This document shows, one piece after another, positions 1 to 7,015 of a stretch of 35,711 nt of DNA. The DNA comes from a virus. Each line of letters begins with the position of its first letter. Positions within the stretch are counted from its first letter, which is position 1. The stretch covers positions 1-35,711 of the IMG/VR virus record IMGVR_UViG_3300035670_000724; one strand, written 5' to 3'. The notes under the pieces were generated by a model, which was not told the origin of the DNA, ran no database searches, and saw only the letters and a list, made by a program, of their open reading frames with translations. Both the position numbers and the translations under genes were made by a program.

Positions 1-127
1 GACACGCCCCAGTTCGGGTTTGCCTTAATCAGCGCGTCTTCGCTGGTCCAGTCATCGCCCTCGTCGATGGTGTAGATGATGCCGAAGCGTTGTTCGTCTT
101 CGACGACGCCTTCCAGTATCTGTTCCA
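1..127. repeat. Terminal direct repeat, copy 1 (circular join)
   Basis: Bases 1-127 are identical to bases 35585-35711. The repeat lies inside the large terminase gene, whose reading frame continues correctly when the copies are merged. This is what a circular or circularly permuted molecule gives when an assembler leaves a k-mer-sized overlap; 127 is a common maximum k. It is therefore read as evidence of completeness (35,584 bp unique) rather than a biological terminal repeat. Confidence 0.95.
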
Positions 128-947
128 GATCCCGTTGGTGCGAATAACACGGGCCGCCGATGTCGGTGCCCGCCGTGGTGATCACCAGCAGCAGCGGCTG
201 CGACCGTGCACCCATGCCGGTGCGCATCGTGTCGAACAGGTCTTCCGTTGGGTGTTCGTGGTACTCGTCGACGATGGCCACGCTGGGTGATGCGCCGTCG
301 CCGGGCTTGCCGATAATCGGTTCAAACTTGCTGTTGCTGTCGGTGATCGACAGGTTCGATTCCCGCACCGTGATGCCGAACCGTTCAGCCAGTTCCGGCG
401 TCCGGCGCACCATCAGTTTTGCCGGTTCAAAAACTTCGTACGCTTGGTCCTGACTGGTCGCGCCGCTGTAGACTTCCGCGCCGTGTTCACCGTCAGCGCA
501 CATGCCATACAGCCCGATGCCTGCGGCAAGCGTTGATTTTGCGTTTTTCCGCGGCACGGTCAGGTCGGCCATGCGGAACCGGCGCCGCTTTGTTTCGCGG
601 TCGATCCAGCCGAACACCGACGCCACAAAAAACACCTGCCACGGCGACAGCTCAATGCGTTCGCTGCGTGCCGCCCAGTCGCCCTTTATGTGGGGCAGCA
701 GTTCGATGAAATAACAAACCCGGTCAGCCGGGCGGTACGCCTTGCCCTCGGCGGTGGTCAGCTCCGGGTTCCACTCGTATCGCCAGGCCGGAACCGAAAG
801 CCCATGGTCGTTCAAAACCGTCTGCGTTGAACGCTCTAGGTCGCGCAAGTGACGTGCACAGGCCAGCTTGACCCACTTGCACGCTAGGATGTTGCCGTCC
901 ACCACATCGCGCGCGTACTGCGTCGCAATGCCTGCGTAATCTTTCAT
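1..947 (-). CDS. terL: Terminase large subunit, N-terminal part (split by the circular join)
   Basis: Motor and nuclease that packages DNA into the prohead. This part encodes residues 1-315. The remainder is at 34786-35584, giving 581 residues when the circle is closed, a normal length for an HK97-type terminase (Terminase_1 family). The ATPase signatures are visible: a Walker A-like VPRKNAKST at about 131-139 and Walker B VAIVDEYHEH at about 223-232. The ATG at 947 overlaps the stop of the preceding 55-codon gene (ATGA), which fixes the start and implies translational coupling. Upstream in the operon are that small gene and the small terminase; downstream is the portal gene. Confidence 0.96.
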   Translation of the reverse strand, partial: MKDYAGIATQYARDVVDGNILACKWVKLACARHLRDLERSTQTVLNDHGLSVPAWRYEWNPELTTAEGKAYRPADRVCYFIELLPHIKGDWAARSERIELSPWQVFFVASVFGWIDRETKRRRFRMADLTVPRKNAKSTLAAGIGLYGMCADGEHGAEVYSGATSQDQAYEVFEPAKLMVRRTPELAERFGITVRESNLSITDSNSKFEPIIGKPGDGASPSVAIVDEYHEHPTEDLFDTMRTGMGARSQPLLLVITTAGTDIGGPCYSHQRDLEQILEGVVEDEQRFGIIYTIDEGDDWTSEDALIKANPNWGV

Positions 948-1111
948 TTTTCAGACTGGCGAATCCGGTGCAACTGGCGGCGAATGCGTTTTTGCAGCGG
1001 CAGCATCTTGAACCGGAATTTTCCAATGTCGCGCATTTCAACGCTTTCAGCGCGCCGGTGTTCCATGAGTGTGCGCCGTCGTCCGCACCACCGCGATTTG
1101 ATAATGACCAT
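944..1111 (-). CDS. Small basic protein between the terminase subunits
   Basis: A 55-residue Arg/Lys-rich protein with no family I recognise. The ATG at 1111 overlaps the terS stop by one base (TGATG) and its TGA overlaps the terL start (ATGA), so the frame is tightly embedded in the packaging operon. That linkage is the main reason to believe it. The basic composition would suit nucleic-acid binding, perhaps in packaging, or it may serve chiefly to couple terL translation to terS. Function unknown. Confidence 0.6.
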   Translation of the reverse strand: MVIIKSRWCGRRRTLMEHRRAESVEMRDIGKFRFKMLPLQKRIRRQLHRIRQSEK

Positions 1112-1710
1112 CAAAAGGCCTTAAACCCACCTTTGTCCTCAGCGGCGACAGGGAACAGCGGCAGCTGGTTGCTGCTCGGGCTGACCCGCCCGCGCGAACT
1201 CGGCGACATCCCGAACGACGCCAGGAACTTGTCGACCTGCGCCGCGTGTTTGTTTCGCGCCACCCAGTGCGGGTTGTAAGTAAATGACCCGTTCGGCGTC
1301 GGCAGCATGAACCCATCACCACCGGTCCATGCCGTCGGCGTGTAGCTTTCACCGGCTTCCGCCGCCTTCGCACTGCGTACCGACTCGGCCGCGTCGTGTT
1401 CGGCTTCCTTGGCAGCTGCCTGGTTCACGTCACGCTGCAGCAAATTTTCATGCCACACCAGCCACGCCCATTCCTGGCAGTACAGCGCCAGGGCCGGCCG
1501 GTCGATTTTGGAAATCAGGCCCAAGGCTTCCAGCTCGGGGCCGATCCGCCGCCATTCCTTTTTCGCTTCCGGCAGCAGGTGTTTCGGGCAGCCCGGAATT
1601 TCAACAGCCGGATTGACGCCGGCGGTCAGTTCAGCGGCAGATTTTTTGCTGGGGTTCCCGCGCAGAATATGCACGTTCGCCGGCATCGCCTTCGGTCCGC
1701 GTGTCCCCAT
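1111..1710 (-). CDS. terS: Terminase small subunit, P27 family
   Basis: DNA-recognition subunit of the packaging terminase, 199 residues. The N-terminus MGTRGPKAMPANVHILRGNPSKK and the following GCPKHL...AKKEWRRI...LEALGLISKIDRPALALYCQEWA pattern is characteristic of the phage P27 small-terminase family. A Shine-Dalgarno AAGGTG lies about 5 bases before the ATG. The 114-bp gap upstream (1711-1824), between this gene and the HNH gene, contains a G-rich run on the coding strand and is the most likely place for a cos site, but no cohesive end can be read from sequence alone. Confidence 0.9.
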   Translation of the reverse strand: MGTRGPKAMPANVHILRGNPSKKSAAELTAGVNPAVEIPGCPKHLLPEAKKEWRRIGPELEALGLISKIDRPALALYCQEWAWLVWHENLLQRDVNQAAAKEAEHDAAESVRSAKAAEAGESYTPTAWTGGDGFMLPTPNGSFTYNPHWVARNKHAAQVDKFLASFGMSPSSRGRVSPSSNQLPLFPVAAEDKGGFKAF

Positions 1711-1824
1711 AATTTCACCTTGCCCGCTTCAACCCACCACTGCGTTAATACCCCCCTCCCCCTAAACTCCCGCAACCGAAAATGGACCTGAGAGCACGGT
1801 CGCGGGGCAAAAGGCTGTGAAGAT

Positions 1825-2241
1825 TTAACCCGCCCCCCCGCACTTGTATTTGTTGCCGAATCCGCCGTCTTCGCGTGCTGTCTTCATGTTGTGGCAGTCG
1901 GTACACAGGGACTGCCAGTTGTCGCTGTTCCAGAACAAGTCATCGTCGCCCTTGTGGGGCACGATGTGATCGACTACATGGGCCGCTGATACACGGCCTT
2001 GCTGTAGGCACAGGCTGTGCTGATCGCTGGATCCGCGGTGACGGTCACCGCATAGCGGATGCGAACGCAGCCAGCTTTCGCGTGCCTTGCGCCATCGCCA
2101 TGTGTAGCCACGCTCTGCGCTGTTGCCTCTGGTGCTGTCAGCCTGCTGCTGTTGCTGTTTCTGGTGCGCAGCGCATCGGCCACGCTCGACCAACACACCG
2201 CAGCCCATGTGTGCACAGGGGCGTTTCGGTGTGGTTGGCAT
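1825..2241 (-). CDS. HNH endonuclease, first gene of the late operon
   Basis: A 138-residue HNH nuclease of the kind found beside terminase genes in HK97-like phages, where such proteins assist the terminase in cutting DNA for packaging. Visible features are an N-terminal Cys/His knuckle (CAHMGC...CAAH), DHIVPH at 91-96, an Asn at 108 in DNWQSLC, and CTDCHNMKT at 113-121, the last supplying zinc-binding Cys and the final His. A longer frame reaches 2355, but the family's usual N-terminus (MPTxPxRPC) matches the ATG at 2241. That ATG sits only 4 bases after the T-run of a terminator and has no clear Shine-Dalgarno. Confidence 0.88.
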   Translation of the reverse strand: MPTTPKRPCAHMGCGVLVERGRCAAHQKQQQQQADSTRGNSAERGYTWRWRKARESWLRSHPLCGDRHRGSSDQHSLCLQQGRVSAAHVVDHIVPHKGDDDLFWNSDNWQSLCTDCHNMKTAREDGGFGNKYKCGGAG

Positions 2242-2245
2242 GAAT

Positions 2246-2269
2246 AAAAAAGCCAGCCCGAAGGCTGGC
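2246..2269 (-). terminator. tR'-like rho-independent terminator before the late genes
   Basis: On the minus strand: a perfect 7-bp stem (GCCAGCC/GGCTGGC) closed by a TTCG tetraloop and followed by six T. It ends just before the HNH start, so it would stop leftward transcripts before any late gene. This position, downstream of a Q-like gene and immediately ahead of the late operon, matches lambda tR', the terminator that Q overrides. Confidence 0.85.
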
Positions 2270-2278
2270 AAGGAACCC

Positions 2279-2349
2279 TGCCACGGGAGGAGGTCGCGGC
2301 AGCGAAGGGTTAGTGCGTCATTGCTACAGAATGCCCATTTCCCGTGGCA
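2279..2349. repeat. 10-bp inverted repeat in the late leader
   Basis: TGCCACGGGA at 2279-2288 and its exact reverse complement at 2340-2349 flank a 51-base loop. The pair lies between the two terminators in the only non-coding stretch before the late genes. It could fold the leader RNA or be a DNA site for the Q-like protein or terminase. I could not identify a convincing late promoter in the stretch. Confidence 0.5.
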
Positions 2350-2382
2350 CTCCATCTGTTGACGCTTGTATCAACCACCAAT

Positions 2383-2418
2383 AAAAAAACCCCGAAATCC
2401 TTGCGGAATCGGGGTTTT
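2383..2418 (-). terminator. Terminator after the Q-like gene
   Basis: A 10-bp stem (arms 2386-2395 and 2409-2418, GGGG/CCCC core) with an inner TCC/GGA extension of the loop, followed on the minus strand by seven T. It lies 8 bases past the end of the Q-like gene and should end early leftward transcription. The opposite face carries TTTTCT and may work weakly in the other direction. Confidence 0.85.
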
Positions 2419-2426
2419 CTGACAGC

Positions 2427-2906
2427 TCACGCCATCGTGGCATGAAATGTACGAAAACTGTGCGGTAAAGTCAAACCTTTTTTACCGTGCCCTTTTTTGG
2501 CCCGCTTGGGGTCAGCTTCCGGGGTGGGCAGTTTCACGCCGGCAGCCAGGTCGTTCAGGTAGCCCAGCAGTTTGGAATACGCCAGATCCAGCCGGTCGTA
2601 ATAGGTGCGGCGTTCGATGCCCAGCTGCTTCGCCTTCATGTCGACGGTGCCGGCGCGGGTGTATTCCTCGCGGATGGTGTCGCGCAGGTAAGGCGGCAGC
2701 GCGGCGATACACTGATGCGTTTCGTAGGCTTCGGCCTCGTTGACAGGGCACTGTTCGTTTTCCTTTCCACGGCCTTGAATGTTCGGCGCCATCACCACCT
2801 TTTCATACCAGCTGACCACATGGCCGGGTTTGCCGCTGCTGCCCCAGTGAACCCAGATGGCCCACATGCCCAGGCGTTTCTGCACGTACGTGTTCAGCTG
2901 CGGCAT
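2427..2906 (-). CDS. Q-like late transcription regulator (antiterminator candidate)
   Basis: 159 residues. Residues about 60-120 read as a sigma-region-4-like helix-turn-helix: ALPPYLRDTIREEYTRAG, then KAKQLGIERRTYYDRLDLAYSKLLGYL. This layout is seen in phage antitermination Q and ArpU-type late regulators. Position is the strongest argument: last gene of the early leftward operon, directly followed by a terminator, a short leader, a tR'-like terminator and the late genes. It overlaps the preceding gene by 13 bases. The exact family is uncertain, and a plain HTH transcription activator is the alternative. Confidence 0.6.
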   Translation of the reverse strand: MPQLNTYVQKRLGMWAIWVHWGSSGKPGHVVSWYEKVVMAPNIQGRGKENEQCPVNEAEAYETHQCIAALPPYLRDTIREEYTRAGTVDMKAKQLGIERRTYYDRLDLAYSKLLGYLNDLAAGVKLPTPEADPKRAKKGHGKKGLTLPHSFRTFHATMA

Positions 2907-3106
2907 TTTTGCTGTCCTTTCATGGCATTGATGACGGTCAGGCGGCGTGCCTGGGTGTAGTAGCGGTCAGGCTTGGTTCGTGGTGCCTTGGTTTTCGGGC
3001 GTCCGATGCGGGCAATCATTCGACCGATGGCCGCGGATTCCGCCAGCAGCCGTTCGATGATTTCCGCCGGGTCGCGCAGCTTCCAGCGTTCGCAGTGGTC
3101 AGACAT
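2894..3106 (-). CDS. Small basic protein of unknown function
   Basis: 70 residues, beginning MSDHCERWKLRDPAEII, with a long basic C-terminal half (RIGRPKTKAPRTKPDRYY...). The frame extends further upstream, but the ATG at 3106 overlaps the stop of the O-like gene by 8 bases and gives a compact protein. It overlaps the Q-like gene by 13 bases, so the three are probably translated together. No family recognised. Gene position between a replication initiator and Q recalls the small ninR-type genes of lambdoid phages, which is only a positional analogy. Confidence 0.55.
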   Translation of the reverse strand: MSDHCERWKLRDPAEIIERLLAESAAIGRMIARIGRPKTKAPRTKPDRYYTQARRLTVINAMKGQQKCRS

Positions 3107-3992
3107 GGGCGGTTTCCCGTTCGACGCGCTCGACGCAATCGGCACAGCACCAGCCGATGCCGGGAATGGATCGGCGGCCCTGCCGTTCAGGGTGGGTGAC
3201 GCAGCGATAATCCGCCGCCGCACCCTGCTGCCCCAGCGCACCGGCTGATGCCTTGCGCTTGATCGTCAGCGCGTCCCATTGCTTTCGCAGCTTGCCCGGC
3301 GACAGGATGTTCGTCTGCCAGAACGGGTCGGCATTCGCCCAGCCGAACAGGTCGCGGATTTCGTGCAGTGTCCGTTTGTCCCGCTGGACCATCAGCCGCA
3401 AATCCTCATGCCAGCCGCGCCACTTCGGTTCGGCGTGGTTCGGGTTCAGCGTGCGGATTTTTGCCAGCATCCATCGGGCGGTTTTGCCGATTTCCTGCAT
3501 CAACACTTCATCCGCCGGCCGTTGGTGCTCACCGGTTTGGGGGGATAAAGGGGGGTTAGCTTTTAAGTTCTGTAGTTGTTCGGGTGACACAGCTGTGTCA
3601 CCGTTTGGGGCCGGCTTTGTCACCGTTTGGCCATCCGTAACGGTGACACCATCGTGTCGGGGTTTGACTTCTAACGGTGTCAATTTGTCACCGTTTGGCC
3701 GCCACGTTTCCGGGTTCGCAATCCAGTCCGGATTGATCTGATAGCGGCTCGGGTTTCCCTTCCCGCCTGGGCTGCGCTTCACACACACCAGCCAGCCGGA
3801 ATCCTCCATCGCCCGCAGCTGGCGCTGGACGGTACGCTCAGACTGCCGGCTGTTATGGGCCAGCGTCGGGACCGACGGCCAGATCGATTGCCCTTCGGGG
3901 TTTGACGCATCCGCCAGGCACAGCGCCAGCGTGTATTCGCCGCCGGCGCCGGGATAGTGGGCCATGACCATGGTGACCATTGAAACGCTCAT
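3099..3992 (-). CDS. Replication initiator, lambda O-like, with internal origin
   Basis: 297 residues. The N-terminal 90 residues form a winged helix (LCLADASNPEGQSIWPSVPTLA, then SERTVQRQLRAMEDSGWLVCVKR), as in phage replication proteins that bind origin iterons. The middle (about 95-145) is low-complexity and is encoded by an iteron cluster. The C-terminal half has a conserved-looking WMLAKIRTLNP...WRGWHEDLRLM segment and ends in a Cys/His knuckle (CVTHPE...WCCADC) that may bind zinc. It starts on an ATGA overlap with dnaB, so initiator and helicase are co-translated and probably load together at the origin. In lambda the initiator gene precedes the helicase-loader gene; here the helicase gene comes first. 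Confidence 0.75.
   Translation of the reverse strand: MSVSMVTMVMAHYPGAGGEYTLALCLADASNPEGQSIWPSVPTLAHNSRQSERTVQRQLRAMEDSGWLVCVKRSPGGKGNPSRYQINPDWIANPETWRPNGDKLTPLEVKPRHDGVTVTDGQTVTKPAPNGDTAVSPEQLQNLKANPPLSPQTGEHQRPADEVLMQEIGKTARWMLAKIRTLNPNHAEPKWRGWHEDLRLMVQRDKRTLHEIRDLFGWANADPFWQTNILSPGKLRKQWDALTIKRKASAGALGQQGAAADYRCVTHPERQGRRSIPGIGWCCADCVERVERETAHV
3583..3698. other. Candidate replication origin: iterons inside the O-like gene
   Basis: Three direct copies of TGTCACCGTTTGG lie at 3596-3608, 3618-3630 and 3686-3698. Inverted core copies lie at 3639-3648 (exact) and 3673-3682 (two-base variant). A perfect 20-bp palindrome at 3583-3602 shares the GGTGACA/TGTCACC core. The first two direct copies are 22 bp apart. 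A stretch richer in A/T (about 3541-3580) adjoins the cluster and could be the unwinding element. The arrangement matches lambdoid origins, where initiator-binding iterons sit inside the initiator gene. Confidence 0.78.
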
Positions 3993-5353
3993 GCCTGCGA
4001 ATCCTCCAACCCACTGAACCGTGTGAAATCACCCCGAAAATTCAGCGGAACAATTCCGGTCGGCCCCATGCGTTGCGCGCCGATAATCAGTTCCGCCATG
4101 CCTTTGTTTTCGGATTTCGGGTGATAGACTTCATCCCGATAAATGAACAGGATCAGGTCGGCGTCCTGCTCGATGCTGCCGCTGTCGCGCAGGTCGGACA
4201 TCACCGGGCGTTTGTTCGGGCGGCTTTCCAGTGAACGGTTTAGCTGCGACAGGGCCATCACCGGGATGTTGAGCTCGCCGGCCAGATTTTTCAGGCCGCG
4301 GGTGATTTCGGTGATCTGGCTGACGCGGTTGTCATCCTCGCTGGCGCCCGACATCAGCTGGAGGTAATCCACCACCAGCATCGACAGCCCGCCCATTTCC
4401 CGCGCCGCCCGACGCGCCAGGGCGCGCAGTTCGGTGATCGTCAGGCCACGGATGTCACTGAAAAACAGCGGCACCTTGTCCAGCCGTGCCACCGCCTCTG
4501 GAATGCGCGGCCATTCCTGTTCATACACGCGCCCGCTGACCAGCCGCTGCACGTTGACTTTCGCTTCGCTCGACAGCGTCCGCAGGCCCAGTTCGCGGAG
4601 CGTCATTTCCATGCTGACGAACGGCACCGCCTTGCCTGATGACCGTGCCACATGCTCGGCGATATTCAGCGCCATGGCCGACTTGCCCATCTTCGGACGC
4701 GCCGCCAGCACGATCAGCTGACCCGGATGGAAACCCGTGGTCATTTCATCCAGATCGCGGAAACCGGTGGAAAGCCCCGCCAGCGCCGTGCCCTTGCCGG
4801 ACTTGTGCTTTTCATGCTGTTCGTCGACAAACGCCACCACATCCCGCACCACATCAAACGCGCTGCGGAACTCGTTGGCCTTCCGGCGACCGTCACCGAT
4901 CTGCATCATCAGCGACTGCGCATGGTCGATCAGATCCCGCGCACTGCGGCCCCGTGTCGTGCGGCAGGAATCCATCACCGCCTGGGCAGCCGCGTGCAGC
5001 TGGCGGAACGTCGAACGCTCGGCGACAATTTCCGCATACCGCCGGATATTCGCCGCGCTCGGCGTGTTCAGCGACAACCCGCCCACATAGGTCAGCCCGC
5101 CGACATCGTCCAGCTGCTTCATCGAATGCAACCGGTCGCACACCGTCAGCGAATCCGCACCGTGGCCGGCGTTGATCAGGTCAAAAATGGCGCGGAAAAT
5201 TTTGCGGTGGTCGTTGCTAAAAAAATCCGCCTCGCGCACCACATCGGCGACCACGTCAAACGCCTTGTTGTCCAGCATCAGGCCGCCCAGCACCGACTGT
5301 TCAGCCTCGGGCGAATGGCCCCAGGTCAGCGCATCGCCGTGGGGTTCGTTCAT
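3989..5353 (-). CDS. dnaB: Replicative DNA helicase, DnaB family
   Basis: Hexameric 5'-3' helicase that opens the fork and recruits primase. At 454 residues it is full length. The N-terminal domain begins HSPEAEQSVLGGLMLD (14-28). The RecA-like domain has Walker A ARPKMGKSA at 218-226, Walker B LVVDYLQL at 326-333, the SQLNRSLE/RPVMSDLRDSGSIEQDAD motifs at 369-399 and AQRMGPTG near 426, where most relatives have KQRNGPTG. The ATG at 5353 overlaps the preceding stop (ATGA), which favours it over upstream in-frame ATGs. Encoding its own helicase suggests the phage need not capture the host DnaB. Confidence 0.95.
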   Translation of the reverse strand: MNEPHGDALTWGHSPEAEQSVLGGLMLDNKAFDVVADVVREADFFSNDHRKIFRAIFDLINAGHGADSLTVCDRLHSMKQLDDVGGLTYVGGLSLNTPSAANIRRYAEIVAERSTFRQLHAAAQAVMDSCRTTRGRSARDLIDHAQSLMMQIGDGRRKANEFRSAFDVVRDVVAFVDEQHEKHKSGKGTALAGLSTGFRDLDEMTTGFHPGQLIVLAARPKMGKSAMALNIAEHVARSSGKAVPFVSMEMTLRELGLRTLSSEAKVNVQRLVSGRVYEQEWPRIPEAVARLDKVPLFFSDIRGLTITELRALARRAAREMGGLSMLVVDYLQLMSGASEDDNRVSQITEITRGLKNLAGELNIPVMALSQLNRSLESRPNKRPVMSDLRDSGSIEQDADLILFIYRDEVYHPKSENKGMAELIIGAQRMGPTGIVPLNFRGDFTRFSGLEDSQA

Positions 5354-5514
5354 CGTGCCCATTTGCGCCCATCCAGCAACCGTGAAGGCAGCGTAAACAG
5401 CCGCCACAGCGCCGCCAGTGTAAATCCCAGCACGGCCACGACCACGCAGGCCAGCATCACCAGGATCACCACAGCGGCGCCAGATAACGCATCGCACAGA
5501 TCGGAAAGTTTCAT
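5350..5514 (-). CDS. Small single-span membrane protein in the replication operon
   Basis: 54 residues with one long hydrophobic segment (about residues 11-36, AAVVILVMLACVVVAVLGFTLAAL) followed by a basic tail. The ATG at 5514 overlaps the stop of the upstream winged-helix gene, and its own stop overlaps the dnaB start, both as ATGA. No family recognised. The coupling suggests co-expression with the replication genes, and the hydrophobic segment suggests inner-membrane location. Confidence 0.6.
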   Translation of the reverse strand: MKLSDLCDALSGAAVVILVMLACVVVAVLGFTLAALWRLFTLPSRLLDGRKWAR

Positions 5515-5798
5515 TGCACGGCCTCCATTTCCGCCACCGGAAATGCCCGCCGCCAACACTGACCAAGCAGAAACGGCCGGCGGCTCACGGCGCGGCGGTA
5601 GCAAACAAACCGCGAATCATCGTTCATGCGGATTACATCGATTTCGCCGTCCGTTATCAGCTTGTGGATGATCGAACGCACCGCCGAATCTGACAGATCC
5701 GGCACCGTTTCACGAACTTCACCGAATGAACGCACAGCGCAGTCATCCAAATAAGACAGAATCGCCTTAATAGCCTTAACATTTGTCGGTGGCGGCAT
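5511..5798 (-). CDS. Winged-helix protein
   Basis: 95 residues. NVKAIKAILSYLDDCAVRSFGEVRETVPDLSDSAVRSIIHKLITDGEIDVI reads as a winged helix-turn-helix in which the second Ser/Ala/Val-rich helix would contact DNA, followed by a short wing (RFVCYRRA). It probably binds DNA, but neither target nor family is known to me. It lies 2 bases after the similar-sized winged-helix gene at 5801-6130, and the two may have related roles. Confidence 0.65.
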   Translation of the reverse strand: MPPPTNVKAIKAILSYLDDCAVRSFGEVRETVPDLSDSAVRSIIHKLITDGEIDVIRMNDDSRFVCYRRAVSRRPFLLGQCWRRAFPVAEMEAVQ

Positions 5799-5800
5799 GA

Positions 5801-6130
5801 TCAGCGCCCAGCCATCGCCAGTTTCTGATGCTCAAACGGATCACGGCGCAACACACCCGCCATGTCCGGCACATAACGCGGCCCCGCGACGTTCTCGCGC
5901 AGCGCCCGTGATTTCGGCACATCATCCCGGCCGGGAATCCCGTAGATGATCGAATGCCCGATCTTGCCCACCCGCACCGCACCGCCGAATCGCGTGAGCA
6001 TTGCACCGATAGACACCCGCACCACCTGCGTCGGCAGCCCGGCAGTCTCGGCAATCTCGGCGGCCGTCAACGGCCCGCGCTTTGTCAACGCATCGACGAT
6101 CGCTTGTTTTGTTGCGCCTCGCGCTCTCAT
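5801..6130 (-). CDS. Winged-helix protein
   Basis: 109 residues. KQAIVDALTKRGPLTAAEIAETAGLPTQVVRVSIGAMLTRFGGAVRVG is a clear MarR/DprA-type winged helix at about 8-56, followed by a basic, unstructured-looking tail. A Shine-Dalgarno (GGGGGAG) lies 7 bases before the ATG, within the end of the preceding gene. It may regulate early genes or assist replication. Paired next to another winged-helix gene. Confidence 0.7.
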   Translation of the reverse strand: MRARGATKQAIVDALTKRGPLTAAEIAETAGLPTQVVRVSIGAMLTRFGGAVRVGKIGHSIIYGIPGRDDVPKSRALRENVAGPRYVPDMAGVLRRDPFEHQKLAMAGR

Positions 6131-6131
6131 G

Positions 6132-6299
6132 TCAGCTCCCCCGCAATGTGAGTTTGTGCAACGGATGGCTGCCGTCAGCCTTCGGCGGCAGGATTAAATA
6201 CAGCGCATCCAGGCAACGCCGAATGCAGGATTGCTTCCCCGCCTTCGTCCGTTCCTTCGGGATGCGCCTGGCCCAGCGTTTGGCGGTTTTCAGGCTCAT
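6132..6299 (-). CDS. Small basic protein of unknown function
   Basis: 55 residues beginning MSLKTAKRWARRIPKERTKAGKQ, with a basic N-terminal half and a Leu-rich middle (CLDALYLILPPKADG). The ATG at 6299 overlaps the previous stop (ATGA), and the gene ends one base before the next start. No family recognised. Evidence for a gene is the gapless packing and good spacing, not similarity. Confidence 0.5.
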   Translation of the reverse strand: MSLKTAKRWARRIPKERTKAGKQSCIRRCLDALYLILPPKADGSHPLHKLTLRGS

Positions 6300-6472
6300 T
6301 TCAGCACCACGAATTGAGGCGCAAATTTATTGTCGATCGACAAAACCTCGCTGATCTTGGTGAGGCTTTCGCCCGGCAATAAATGATCATTGCCATCGTC
6401 GTATCCGTAGGCGGCGACCTCGGCCTCTTGCGGCATCGCGCGCAGATGCGCCATCAGTTCCCAGACCTTCAT
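6296..6472 (-). CDS. Small acidic protein of unknown function
   Basis: 58 residues, starting MKVWELMAHLRAMPQEAEVAAYG. Start and stop both overlap their neighbours by ATGA. The N-terminal M-x-V-x-E-L-x-x-x-L-R-x-x-P-x-x-A-E-V pattern recalls small phage and plasmid proteins that begin with a helix followed by an acidic beta-hairpin (DDGNDHLLPGES), but I cannot assign a function. Confidence 0.55.
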   Translation of the reverse strand: MKVWELMAHLRAMPQEAEVAAYGYDDGNDHLLPGESLTKISEVLSIDNKFAPQFVVLK

Positions 6473-6936
6473 CGCGCCACCTTTAACACCGACGCGCCCG
6501 CCTCAACGCGCGCATCCAGCCCCTGCCCCAGCTGCGCAGCCGCGCTGATCAATTCATACAACTGTTTGGCGACACGATCACGTTCCCGTGAAGTAAGCCG
6601 GTTATCGCGCACACTGTCATGCACCGCACGCGCCACATCACCGAATTCAGCAGCCAGCGTCACCATCTGACCGGAAACATCAGCCAGCGGCCCCTGCGCA
6701 GCGCCAACCGGCACAAACACGCCACCAGCCAGCGCACAGATCGCCTGCACGATCCGCTGATCACCCGTGAACACCATCACCTGTTCCAAACGCTCACGCG
6801 GCCAGTCGTGCGATGAATCATTCGGGTTCGCCATCGAATAAAGGCTGGACGCCGCCAACCCCATGCGTGCGGCCAATGCCGCCACACCGCCGGGGTATTC
6901 ATGGACCGCGTGATATAGCGCGTCTTTCAGGTTCAT
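6469..6936 (-). CDS. CII-like regulatory protein (CP76 family)
   Basis: 155 residues. The N-terminus MNLKDALYHAVHEYPGGVAALAARMGLAASSLYSMANPND with HDWPRERLEQVM matches the phage regulatory protein CII (CP76, Phage_CP76) family. Members bind DNA by a helix-turn-helix near residues 16-37 and form oligomers through the C-terminal helices. Likely role by position (after cro, before replication genes): activates lysogeny promoters and helps set the lysis-lysogeny choice. The Shine-Dalgarno AGGAGG is excellent. Between it and cro lies a small gene on the opposite strand. Confidence 0.8.
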   Translation of the reverse strand: MNLKDALYHAVHEYPGGVAALAARMGLAASSLYSMANPNDSSHDWPRERLEQVMVFTGDQRIVQAICALAGGVFVPVGAAQGPLADVSGQMVTLAAEFGDVARAVHDSVRDNRLTSRERDRVAKQLYELISAAAQLGQGLDARVEAGASVLKVAR

Positions 6937-7015
6937 TCGGTAAATCCTCCTAAAAATTGCCGTTTTAAGATGTACTGCGGCAAACTATGATTTGATCAAT
7001 CACAGGGGAAACAAC

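Noticed and set aside
724-1041. Minus-strand 105-codon frame overlapping the terL start
   Set aside because: It is out of frame with both terL and the 55-codon gene, and its product shows no sensible pattern.
2242-2355. Extended HNH protein starting at 2355
   Set aside because: The extra residues would translate a terminator hairpin and lack family similarity; the normal N-terminus begins at 2241.
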